From: Epiperipatus broadwayi
Taxonomy: Eukaryota > Onychophora > Udeonychophora > Euonychophora > Peripatidae
Assembly: GCA_028023455.1 (NCBI GenBank)
Contig: JAQFVV010013359.1
Span: 80,574-144,573, forward strand
Direction: 5' to 3'
DNA length: 64,000 nucleotides
The notes under the pieces are model-generated. The model was not told the DNA's origin and did not search any database. It worked only from the letters and a program-made list of their open reading frames with translations. Every line of letters starts with the position of its first letter. Position 1 is the first letter of the stretch. This document shows, one piece after another, positions 1 to 10,765 of the stretch. The position numbers and the translations under genes are program-made.

Positions 1-114
1 TTAATGTAACGACATATTTATATATTGTTACATATCATTTCGATCATTATAACTGGCTACCCAACTTGGGCCGATGTTTAATAAACTTGAGTGCCCTGAG
101 AGTTTTAAAAGTGA
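1..114. other. left flank of the 14-bp satellite, with a small inverted repeat
   Basis: A non-repeat flank before the satellite begins. TGTAAC at 5-10 and GTTACA at 27-32 form an inverted pair around an AT-rich loop. A very similar pair (TGTAACG / CGTTACA around an AT loop) ends the segment found only in the middle copy, near 23357-23385. I cannot tell whether this is the edge of a mobile element or chance. No coding frame is seen. Confidence 0.4.
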
Positions 115-3100
115 ATCATGACATCCATGGTATGACATCCATTGTATGACATCCATTCCATGACATCCATTGCATGACTTCCATTCCATGACATCCATTA
201 CATGACATCCATTCCATGACATCCATTACATGACATCCAATGCATGACCTCCATTCCATGACACCCATTCCATGACATACATTACATAATATCCATTTGA
301 TGACATTTATTCCATGACATCCATTCCATAACATCCATTCCATGACATCCATTGCATGACATCCATTCCATGACATCCATTACATGACATCCATTCTATG
401 ACATCCATTATATGACATCCATAGCATGACATCTATTGGCTGACATCCATTGCATGACATCCATTTCATAAAATCCATTACATGACATCAATTCCATGAC
501 ATTCATTGCACAACATCCATTCCATGACATTCATTACATGACATTCATTGCATGACATCCATTCCATGACATACATTCCATGACATCCATTGCATGACAT
601 CCATTGCATGACATCCATTCCATGACATGCCATACATCCATTGCATGAAATCCATTCTATGACATCCATTCCATGACATCCATTGCATGACATCCATTGC
701 ATGACATCCATTCCATGACATCCATTACATGACTTCCATTGCATGACATCTATTGCATGACATCTATTCCATGATATTCATTACATAACATCTATTACAT
801 GACATCCATTGCATGACATCCATTCCATAACATCCATTACATGACATCTATAGCATGACATCCATTCCATGCATGTCACCCATTCCATGATATCCATTAC
901 ATAACATCCATTCCATGACATGCACTGCATGAAATCCATTTCATGACATCCATTCCATGACATCCATTACATGACATCCATTACATGACATCCATTGCAT
1001 GACATCCATTCCATGACATCCATTACACATCCATTGCATGTCATCCATTCCATGACATCCATTGCATGACATACATTCCATGATATCAATTGTATGACAT
1101 CCATTTCATGACATCCCTTCCATAACATCCATTGCATGACATCCATTCCATGACATCCATTACATGACATCCATTCTGACATCCATTACATGACATTTAT
1201 AGCATGACATCTATCCATTCCATGACATTCATTGCATGACATCCATTCCATGACATACTTTACATGACATCCATTACATGACATCCACAGCATGACATCC
1301 ATTCCATGACATCCATTGCATGACATCCATTGCATGACATCCATTCTATGACATCAATTTTATGACATCCATTCCATGATATACAGTCCTTGACATCCAT
1401 TCCATGACAACCATTACATGACATCCATATGATGACATCCATATGATGACATCCATACAATGACATCGATTCAATGACATCCAATGCATGACATCCATTC
1501 CATGATATCCATTGCATGACATCAATTCCATGACATCCATTCCATAACATCCATCCCATAATATCCATTCCATGACATCCAGTACATGATATCCATTTCA
1601 TGATATCAATTTCATGACATCCATTCCTTAACATCAATTGCACCACATTCATTCCATGACATCCATTGTGTGACATTCATTCCATGACATCCATTGCATG
1701 ACATCCATTCCATGACATCCATTACATGACTTCCATTGCATGACACCCAATGCATGACATCTATTCCATGATATTCATTACATAACATCCATTACATGAC
1801 ATCCATTGCATGACATCCATATGATGACATCCATATGATGACATCCATACAATGACATCGATTCAATGACATCCAATGCATGACATCCATTCCATGATAT
1901 CCATTGCATGACATCAATTCCATGACATCCATTCCATAACATCCATCCCATAATATCCATTCCATGACATCCAGTACATGATATCCATTTCATGATATCA
2001 ATTTCATGACATCCATTCCTTAACATCAATTGCACCACATTCATTGCATGACATCCATTGTGTGACATTCATTCCATGACATCCATTGCATGACATCCAT
2101 TGCATGACATCCATTCCATGACATCCATTACATGACTTCCATTGCATGACACCCAATGCATGACATCTATTCCATGATATTCATTACATGACATCCATTA
2201 CATGACATCCATTGCATGACATCCATTCCATGACATCCATTACATGACATCCATTACATGACATCTATACCATGACATCCATCCAATGACATCCATTGCA
2301 TAAAATTCACCCCTTGATATCCATTGCATGTCATCCATTCTGATATCCATTGCATGACATCCATTCCATGACATCCATTCCATGACATCCATTGCATGAC
2401 ATTCATTCCATGATATCCATTACATGACATCCATTGCATGACATCCATTCCATGACATCCATTACATGACATCCATTCCATTACATCCATTACATGACAT
2501 CCATTACATGACACCATTGCATGACATCCATTCCATGAAATCCATTACATGACATCCATTGCATGTCATCCATTCCATGATATCCATTACATAACATCCA
2601 TTCCATGATCCATTGCATGAAATCCATTCTATGATATCCATTCCATGACATCCATTACATGACATCCATTGCATGACATCCATTTCATGACATCCATTAC
2701 ACATCCATTGCATGTCATCCATTCCATGACATTCATTCCATGACATCTATTGTATGACATCCATTTTATGACATCCATTCCATAACATCAATTGCATCAC
2801 ATCCATTCCATGACATCCATTCCATGACAACCATTCCATGACATCCATGGCATGACATCCATTGTATGACATCCATTCCATGACATCCATTGCATGACAT
2901 CCATTCCATGACATCCATTCCATGATATCCATTACATGAAATCCATTGCATGAACTCCATTCCATGACATCCTTTCCATGACATACATTACATGACATCC
3001 ATTTGATGACATTTATTCCATGACATCCATTCCATGACATCCATTCCATGATATCCATTCCATGACATCCATTGCATGACATTCATTCCATGACATTAAT

Positions 3101-5113
3101 TACATGACATCCATTGCATGACATCCATTCCATGCACATGACATTCATTCTATGACATCCATTACATGACATCCATAGCATGACATCTATTGGCTGACAT
3201 CCATTGCATGATATCCATTACATAACATCCATTTCATGACACCCATTGCATGACATCCATTCCATGAAATCCATTCAATGACATCCATTACATGACATCC
3301 ATTCCATGACATTCATTGCAGAACATCCATTCCATGACATCCATTACATGACATCCATAGCATGACATCTATTCAATGACATCCAATGCATGACATCGAT
3401 TCCATGATATCCATTCCATGACATCCAATGCATGACATTCTTCCCATGACATCCATTTCATGACATCAATTCCATGACATCCATTCAATGACATCCATTC
3501 CATGACATCCATTGCATGACATCCATTGCATGACTTCCATTGCATGACATCCATTCCATGATATTTATTTCATGAAATCCATTCCAAGACATCCATTCCA
3601 TGACATCCATTACATGACATCCATTTTATGAAATCCATTGCACAACATCTATTACATGTCATCCATTGCATGACATCAATTTTATGACATCCATTCCATG
3701 ATATCCAGTCCTTGACATCCATTCCATGACAACCATTACATGACATCCATAGCATGACATCCATTCAATGACATCTAATGCATGACATCTATTCCATGAT
3801 ATCCATTGCATGACATCCATTCAATGACATCCATTGCCATGAAATCCATTCCATGACATTCATTTTATGACATCCATTGCATGTCATTTATTTTATGACA
3901 TCCATTGCCTGTCATCCATTCCATGACATCCATTGTGTGACATCCACCTCCATTGCATGACATCCATTCCATGACATCTATTCCATGACATCCATTGTAT
4001 GACATCCATTCCAGCACCACTTCCATTCCATGACATCTATTGCATGACATCCATTCCATGACATCCTTACCAGGACATCCATTGCATGACATTTATTGCC
4101 TGACATCCATTGCATGATATCCATTATATAACATCCATTTCATGACATCCATTGCATGACATCCATTACATAAAATCCATTCCATGACATCCATTGCATG
4201 ACATCCATTCCATGACATTCATTGCATGACATCCATTCAATGACATCCATTACATGACATTCATTACATGACATCCATTGCATGACATCAATTTCATAAC
4301 ATCTATTCCATGACATCCATTCCATGACATTCATTGCATGACAGCCATTGCATGACATCCATTCCATGACATCTATTACATGACATCCATTGCATGTCAT
4401 CCATTCCATGATATCCATTACATAACATCAATTCAATGACATCCATTGCATGACATCCATTCCATGACATCCATTACATGACACCCATTGCATGACATCC
4501 ATTCCATGACATCCATTACATGACATCCATTTGATGACATCCATAGCATGACATCCATTCAATGACATCCAAAGCATGACATCTATGCTATTACTTCCAT
4601 TGCATGACATCAATTCCATGACATCCATTCCATGACATCCATTGCATGACATCCATTACATGACATCCATTGCTTGACATCCATTCCATGACATTCATTA
4701 CCTAACATCCATTCCATGACACCCATTCCATGATATCCATTCCATGACTTCCATTTCAAGGCATCCATTGTATGACATCTATTGCATGATATCCATTCCA
4801 TGACATTCATTCCATGACATCCATTGCACAACATCCATTACATGACATCCATTGCACAACATCCATTACATGACATTCATTATATGACATCCATTCCATG
4901 ACATTCATTACATGAAATCCACTGCATGACATTAATTCCATGACATCCATTTCATGATGTCCATTCCATGACATCCATTCCATGACATCCATTGCATGAC
5001 ATCCATTTCATGACATCCATTCCATGACATCCATTTTATGACATCCATTCCATAACATCAATTGCACCAAATCCATTCCATGACATCCATTCCATGACAT
5101 CCATTGCATGACA
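115..5113. repeat. 14-bp satellite, left array (SAT14-L), degenerate
   Basis: About 357 tandem copies of a 14-bp unit, plus-strand consensus CCATTNCATGACAT with N mostly C, G or A. The plus strand has only one or two G per unit. This array is divergent along its whole length: many units have point changes (gatatcc, cataacatcc, tgacatcaa) and some have small indels. Marker variant strings occur here and in the right array in the same order, for example around 2747-3082 and 33277-33612, so the two arrays are duplicates of one ancestral array. Long open frames on the minus strand are a by-product of the repeat and are not treated as genes. Confidence 0.97.
1425..2222. repeat. higher-order duplication inside SAT14-L (28 units, 392 bp)
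   Basis: A distinctive variant string beginning with two units containing CCATATGATGACAT starts at 1425 and again at 1817. The offset is 392 bp, exactly 28 units of 14 bp. The following variants (gatatcc, cagtac, cttaacatc, gcaccacattc, gtgtgac) recur in the same order. The second copy carries one extra unit near its end. This is a local tandem duplication made in register with the 14-bp period, as expected from unequal exchange. Confidence 0.85.
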
Positions 5114-6422
5114 TTAGTTTAATTTTTTTATCATTATGCATATTTTTACAAGCTAAATATTGACTATTGCATATATATATAAACCTATTTATTTTATGAC
5201 TGTTTATAATATAGAAAAAAAAAATATTAACTTAAAAAAAATTTTTTTTTCATTAAGTGGAGAGACAAAACAAATTCTTTCTATTTTAACATCTCATTTA
5301 TTTATTTTTTAAGAGATGAATGAATTTCCAACAATATAATTAATTTATTTATTTAATATACAATTCTACAATAGTGTAAGTGCTATTTAAAAACCCTACA
5401 CACAAAAAAAAGTAATTATAGAGTATGAAAAAAATGAAATGATATCATATAACAATCTAATGTCATATTTTCTAATGAGAATAAAAGGATATTTATATCA
5501 TCAAGATTGAACTTACTAATATTGTAAAAATTATTATTATAAGAGTGATAACTAAAACAAAGGAGAACAATTTAAAATATCTGTACAACAATTTTAATAA
5601 AAAAAAATTTAAAAACGTTGAAGTCTTAGTTTAAAAAAATTAAAATATTTGTTATCAAATATGGGTTAATTACAATGATAGTTAATGTTTTTATATAAGA
5701 AAATTTAAATATTTTTTTTCTCAATAAAAAAATACATCATCCTATTTAAACTTTGTTCATTGATAAATAGATTTTGATTTTTTAAAAACCTGCTTGAAGG
5801 GAGGACTTTAAATAACAGATCCATTTTTAACAATAAGAAAAATGAAAGACATATAATTTGTATTTGTTTAACAATGGATTCAATGTGTGCATTAAAAGAC
5901 TCATAATTTCAAAATGGAACACCAAATCTTCTTTAAAAGTCTTTCCATTTAATTTTATGAGCATCAATATAAGAGATAACAAGATATTCAGATTTATAAG
6001 AATATGATAGTATTAAAGTTATCTATATTGTTCATCATTTTACTGTTATTACATCAATATCAACCTGCAAAGAATTATGATTTTTTAATGGAATTTGTTG
6101 AAAAATAGCAAAATAAAAATTGAGATCTAAGGTAATTTCTAAGATCATTCATGTAAATGTTAAATAATATAAAAGCTATAACGTTATTGTGTAACACATC
6201 CCAATTAAAATCTTATAAATTAGAAATTATATTTGACAAATGCTTTCTATCCCTCAATAAGAGAATTAGCCCATTCAATAAGCCTAATTTGTATTGTATT
6301 ATTATTAATTCACTATGACAGATAAGTAATACCAAATCAAACATTGAAATAATAATTAAATTATTTGATATAAAAATATAAAATACTGTATTTAAAAAAT
6401 AAAAAAATAAATATCTACTCAC

Positions 6423-6479
6423 TCTATCCTAACAGTTGGATGATCACCTTCATCGACCACTGCTTCCACTTCACAAGTT
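6423..6479 (-). CDS. candidate 57-nt internal exon, left copy
   Basis: On the minus strand a pyrimidine-rich tract ending TTTTAG precedes position 6479, and GTGAGT (a good 5' splice site) follows position 6423. The enclosed 57 bases are much richer in G and C than their surroundings. They are open in one phase only, encoding a 19-residue acidic stretch that starts TCEVEAVVDE and continues GDHPTVRIE. The right copy at 43560-43616 keeps both splice signals and the frame, with one Thr-to-Ser change. The length is a multiple of three. No protein family is recognised and no neighbouring exon could be linked to it, so this is a splice-signal prediction only. Confidence 0.35.
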
Positions 6480-6602
6480 CTAAAATTAAAAAAAAAAAAA
6501 TTTTAAAAGATATATTAAAACTTTTTTGATATATATATATATATGAAAATAATAAATATAAAAACTAACTAGAGGAAAAATAAAAACAATAAAAACACAG
6601 AA

Positions 6603-6662
6603 TTACTTCTATAAAAAAGCTTTAATATTTCAACCAGTAGACTGGTTTTCATCAGAAAGCAA
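6603..6662 (-). ncRNA. hammerhead ribozyme, type I (left copy)
   Basis: Read on the minus strand, all conserved hammerhead elements are present in order. The 5' strand of helix I is TTGCTTT (6662-6656). It is followed by the invariant core CTGATGA (6655-6649), helix II AACCAG/CTGGTT closing a TCTA tetraloop (6647-6632), and the invariant GAAA (6631-6628). A short AT-rich helix III comes next (three pairs including A15.1-U16.1, then a weak extension), with cleavage triplet ATA ending at 6610 and the 3' strand of helix I GAAGTAA (6609-6603). Helix I pairs over seven positions, two of them G-U. Self-cleavage is predicted after 6610. Hammerheads of this kind are known in Penelope-like retroelements and retrozymes. 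Weak helix III and the AUA triplet suggest modest activity alone. Confidence 0.83.
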
Positions 6663-7194
6663 AATGGCTACTTACAGAAATTAAGCCCTAAAATATTACA
6701 GTTATGTATCAGATAACAAAATTAATTCCTATAAAGCTAGAAATCTTTAAAAACTTTGTATAAATATATATATTTACAAAACTTTGTATAAAAATACTAA
6801 AAATATTATTTCACAAAAAACATTTTAAAAAACTATACATAATTATTATATATTAAAATATATCAAAAAACAATAAAAAAAATATATCATTATATATGGA
6901 CATACTAAAAAAACTGTATACTGTATATACATATATTTTACTATATCTGTTTTATTATATACATATATATCTTGTGCACATATATTTTTTATATATACAC
7001 TTTATATTTATTCTACTTCGTGCTAGTCCACCTATAAAATAATTATTTAGGAAATAAAAAATAATTATTTAGAAATTAAAAAAATAAAAAAATTAATAAA
7101 TCCTTAGGAAACCAGGTAATTCAAAGATGTGATAGTACCTATATTCATATTCATCCCATGAGGATGTAATGTCTTAAATTTAAAAATAATATAT

Positions 7195-7200
7195 ATATTG
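7195..7200. other. empty insertion site of the right-copy solo LTR
   Basis: Here ATAT is followed directly by TGTAATC. In the right copy the same point is interrupted by 3 kb, and ATAT is present on both sides. This uninterrupted version shows that the right-copy insert is a gain, not a loss here. Confidence 0.85.
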
Positions 7201-7760
7201 TAATCTTAAGATCTGCACCCAGAACTTATATTTATGTCTTATAATGATATATTTTTTTAAAAAAATGATAATGATATATTTTTTTAAAAAAATTATATTG
7301 TTTATTTTCTGTATATAAATCAGTATGCATATTAAACATAGTAAATCGATTTATTCATGTATTAGTTATAAAAGTCATTCTTATATATTCCTTGATGACA
7401 AACTTAAATAAAAAGTTTAAATGTTTTAAAAGAATAAATTTATCTATCTTATCATCATGGGTATTTTAAAACTCATAGATTAAACATTTTTATTAAAGTT
7501 GTAATTATAAATTTATTAAACACACATTGATTACATAAGTAATATTTACTGAGGCTATAACTTTAAATCAAAATTGCATTAAAAAAGTTGCAAACCAATA
7601 AATATTTAAATAATGCTTTATTATATATAAAATAATAAGTAGTTAGTAATAATTTATTTAAAGTAGTTCTAAATAATATTCTAGAATATTCTATAAGTTT
7701 AGAGGTTAGCTGTAATTTATTTTAAAACAAGTCTAATTTTACATATTTAATATTGTAACA

Positions 7761-7928
7761 GTCAGAAAACATGTGACTCGTAAACATAGTGCAGAACTCG
7801 ACCACCACACAGAACAGCAGCACCATCGAGGTAGTGAAGCGACCCGTGTTACTGAGTTCGAACATAGTTTATCGGTTCCACAGTACAATCCACGAAACAA
7901 CGCATCTGATGCGACATTAGTAAAATAA
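7761..7928 (+). pseudogene. truncated copy of the 47914-48165 coding-like frame
   Basis: Positions 7761-7924 match the first 55 codons of the frame at 47914-48165. There are three substitutions over the shared part: two synonymous (CGC/CGT, GCC/GCG) and one His-to-Gln. The match ends exactly at the deletion junction TAGTAAA (7918-7924). Beyond it the frame runs into sequence from block W/X and stops at TAA after one codon. The base composition (many CGA, GAA, CAC codons) stands out from the AT-rich surroundings. This copy has lost its C-terminal part. Confidence 0.6.
7918..7924. other. microhomology junction TAGTAAA of the Q+W deletion
   Basis: The right copy has TAGTAAA at 48071-48077 and again at 55021-55027. 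The left copy has it once, joining the sequence left of the first to the sequence right of the second. About 6.95 kb present in the right copy (4.06 kb if its LINE insertion is discounted) is therefore missing here. A single 7-bp microhomology at the join is typical of end-joining or replication-slippage deletion. Confidence 0.8.
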
Positions 7929-8233
7929 TCATACTTTTACTTCAAAAAAGATACATATGCCTCAATAGTGTAAATTTGTCCCATCTTAAATTATGAAAGG
8001 AAAAAATTAAAAAACAATTTTTTTCAACTCAAATATGCCTCCTTATAAACTTGTTACTTAGGCAAATGAATTTTGATTTTAAAAATAATGACAATTACTT
8101 TGTTATGAGTAATAAACTATTTGCTTTATTAGAGATATGATCAGAATTATTAGCATCATGGATTAAAGATCTATAAATGTATAGATCAATTTTATATTTC
8201 AAATTAAAGAAATAATGAACTCTAATCTTTTGG

Positions 8234-8876
8234 AATAAACTGAGAGAGTGCAAACCTCTCAAGCATTTGGCCAATCAGATCGCAATACTGAGAGAGAGAA
8301 TTTAATAAGAAAAGAGTGGATTCCACTGTTTTCTTTACTTGTCTGTCTATATATCTAAGCCAGTCCAAAGTACTTAGATCTGCCAGCATGAATCTTAAAT
8401 ATCTTCATACTCAACTCACTGAGTTCTAATTATAAACATACAGTGTGAAATCTTTCGATTTACTATGCAGTAGTTTTTAGATGTTATAACTTGCAGCAAT
8501 ATATATAAATAATATTTTATTTTCTACAAATGCAGACAGTATTGAAATAAACTGAGAGAGTGCAAACCTCTCAAGCATTTGGCCAATCAGATCACAATAC
8601 TGGGAGAGAGAATTTAATAAGAAAAGAGTGGATTCCACTCTTTTCTTTACTTGTCTGTCTATATATACAAGCCAGTCCAAAGTACTTAGATCTGCCAGTG
8701 TGAATCTTAAATATCTTTACACTCAACTCACCGAGTTCTAATTATAAACATACAGCATGAAATCTTTCGATTTACTACACAGTAGTATTTAGATGTTATA
8801 ACTTGCAGCAATATATGTAAATAATATTTTATTTTCTACAAATGTAGACGGTATTGAAATAAACTGATAGAGTGCA
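8234..8876. repeat. 312-bp tandem duplication, left copy
   Basis: The string AATAAACTGA starts at 8234, 8546 and 8858, giving two full 312-bp units and a short third piece. The same arrangement is in the right copy (55337, 55649, 55961). The inverted middle copy lacks the whole block: near 26150-26165 the flanks are separated only by a short unrelated string. Short frames in the unit, such as the 67-codon minus-strand one at 8477-8680, are disrupted in the neighbouring unit, so I do not call a gene. Confidence 0.9.
8619..8647. repeat. near-perfect 29-bp palindrome
   Basis: AAGAAAAGAGTGGA at 8619-8632 is followed by its reverse complement, with a single centre base unpaired. The first 312-bp unit has the same element with one base changed (CTGTTTTC in place of CTCTTTTC near 8330), so its stem is weaker. 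It would form a 14-bp hairpin in single-stranded DNA or RNA. It could be a binding site or a replication-pausing hairpin; the sequence does not decide. Confidence 0.7.
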
Positions 8877-9316
8877 AAATCTGTACAAATGAATTAAATC
8901 ACTGCATGGAAAAAACAATAATAAAAGTAGTATCCAGTGATTAAGGAATTGCATTAAGAATTATCAATGCTAAATATTTAAATAACATTCAAAGGATAAT
9001 AGATTATGAAGCTAAATATTTAAATGCTATTTCTGAATTGTGAATTCTCAAAGCAAATATGAAATATAATAAATGACCAAGGTGTAGGCAATCTTAAAAA
9101 TGGATTGTGTTAAATATAGATTATCTTGGATTAACAAGTACACCAAGAGAAATTTACTAATCTGTATGAGCTTTGAGAGAAGATGATATTACAAAAATAA
9201 AATTAATTGTGCAATAAACTAGATAGATATTTAATACACTTTTTCATAATCGCTTCTTTCTCATTTAGTTTCAACCTCAATGCTAACTGGAGTTAGTCAT
9301 TCTTATGTAGCTGAGT

Positions 9317-10765
9317 AAATCTAAAAGATTAGGCAGAATTGGTGTTAAACCACCAAACATCACATGATCACCATCTCTTATACTAGCATATAATTGTTGT
9401 AAACACAGGAAAAACTCTCCATACAGTAGTGCCACCCTGTGCTAACCAGAGTAATCAATGGATGCCAGAAGGTTTGTGCCTAAAATCCCTATCTAGTGCC
9501 TACTCATCCAATATCCTCAGACTAGTTTCTGGCTTGTGGCCATCATCAGTAAAGAGCCTTGGATCTGAGAGCACTGCACCTAGATCTTAGAATCTAATGC
9601 AACCCTCCAGCAGCCACCTTTACCTCTACTTTACTACAAAACTATGAGAATAAAATTGAAAACACAATATTTTCAATCTAAGCTCAATAGCTTATATAGT
9701 CATATGGGTCTGACCTCAATTCAGCACCAATATATATTTTGGTGCCTTTGGCTTTTAAACAACCATAGCCACCACAATCCCTTTCAGCAGGATTGGTATA
9801 AAACCACCAAACATCACATGATCACCATCTCTTATACTAGCACATAACTGGATCTTAAACAACCATAGCCACCACTATCCTATTAAATAGGATTGGTGTT
9901 AAACCACCAACCATCACATGACCCCCATCTCTTATACTATGGTTGTTTAAGAGCTAAAGACCCCAAAATGTATGTATGGGTGCTGAATTGAGTTCAGACC
10001 CATATGACTATATAAGCTATTGAGCTTAGATTGAAAATATTGTGTTTTCAATTTTATTTTCATAGTTTTGTAGTAAAGTAGAGGTAAAGGTGGCTGCTAG
10101 AGGGTTGCATTAGATTCTAAGATCTAGGTACAGTGCTCTCAGATCCAAGGCTCCTTACTGATGATGGCCACAAGCCAGAAACTAGTCTGGGGATATTGGA
10201 TGAGTAGGCACTAGATAAGGATTTTAGGCACAAACCTTCTGGCATCCATTGATTATTCTGGTTGGCACAGGGTGGCACTACTGTATGGAGAGTTTTGCCT
10301 TTGTTTACAACAATTATGTGCTAGTATAAGAGATGGTGATCATGTGATGTTTGGTGGTTTAACACCAATCCTGCCTAATAGGATAGTGGTGGCTATGGTT
10401 GTTTAAGAGCCAAAGAGACCAAAATGTATGGGTGCTGAATTGAGTTCAGACCCATATGACTATATATGCTATTGAGCTTAGATTGAAAATATTATTGAGT
10501 TTTCAATTTTATTGTCATAGTTTTGTAGTAAAGTAGAGATAAAAGGAGGCTGCTAGAGGGTTGCATTGATCTAGATGCAGTGATCTCAGATCCAAGGCTC
10601 ATCACTGATGATGGTCACAAGCCAGAAACTAGTCTGGGGATATTAGATGAGTAGGCACTAGATAGGGATTTTATGCACATGCCTTCTGGAATCCATTGAT
10701 TACTCTGGTTGGCACAGGGTGGCACTACTATATGGAAAGTTTTGCCTTTGTTTAAATCTAAAAGA
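9317..10765. mobile_element. foldback (inverted-repeat) composite element, left copy
   Basis: About 1.42 kb made of four related units of roughly 160-440 bp. Two are in one orientation (about 9331-9770 and a short one 9785-9945) and two are inverted (9946-10380 and 10396-10753). The strings GTTAAACCACC, TCTCTTATACTAGCA, TTAAACAACCATAGCC and their reverse complements mark the units. The block is flanked by 12-bp direct repeats AAATCTAAAAGA at 9317-9328 and 10754-10765, which look like a target-site duplication. No transposase frame is present, so it is non-autonomous. Copies sit at 24280-25720 (inverted) and 56427-57875. Confidence 0.7.

Larger units (their letters stand above)
5114..7917. repeat. 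duplicated block P, left copy
   Basis: About 2.8 kb of AT-rich DNA matching 42240-44349 plus 47353-48077 nearly base for base, differing by scattered substitutions and homopolymer or AT-microsatellite length. It holds a 57-base exon candidate (6423-6479, minus), a hammerhead ribozyme (6603-6662, minus), AT dinucleotide tracts near 6530 and 6960, and the start of a coding-like frame (7761 onward). The remaining stretches (5114-6400, 6680-7740) show no gene. This copy preserves the empty target site of the solo LTR at 7195-7200. Confidence 0.93.

Noticed and set aside
115-200. Relationship of SAT14 to human satellite II/III (CATTC repeats)
   Set aside because: The shared CATTCC string is too short and the period differs (14 versus 5), so similarity is not evidence of homology.
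115-5113. Many minus-strand frames of 60-140 codons (Met/Trp/Cys/His-rich) as genes
   Set aside because: They are direct translations of the 14-bp satellite, appear in overlapping frames at once, and change frame at every indel.
7700-7760. Promoter immediately before the coding-like frame
   Set aside because: Only generic AT-rich sequence; TATA-like strings are everywhere here.
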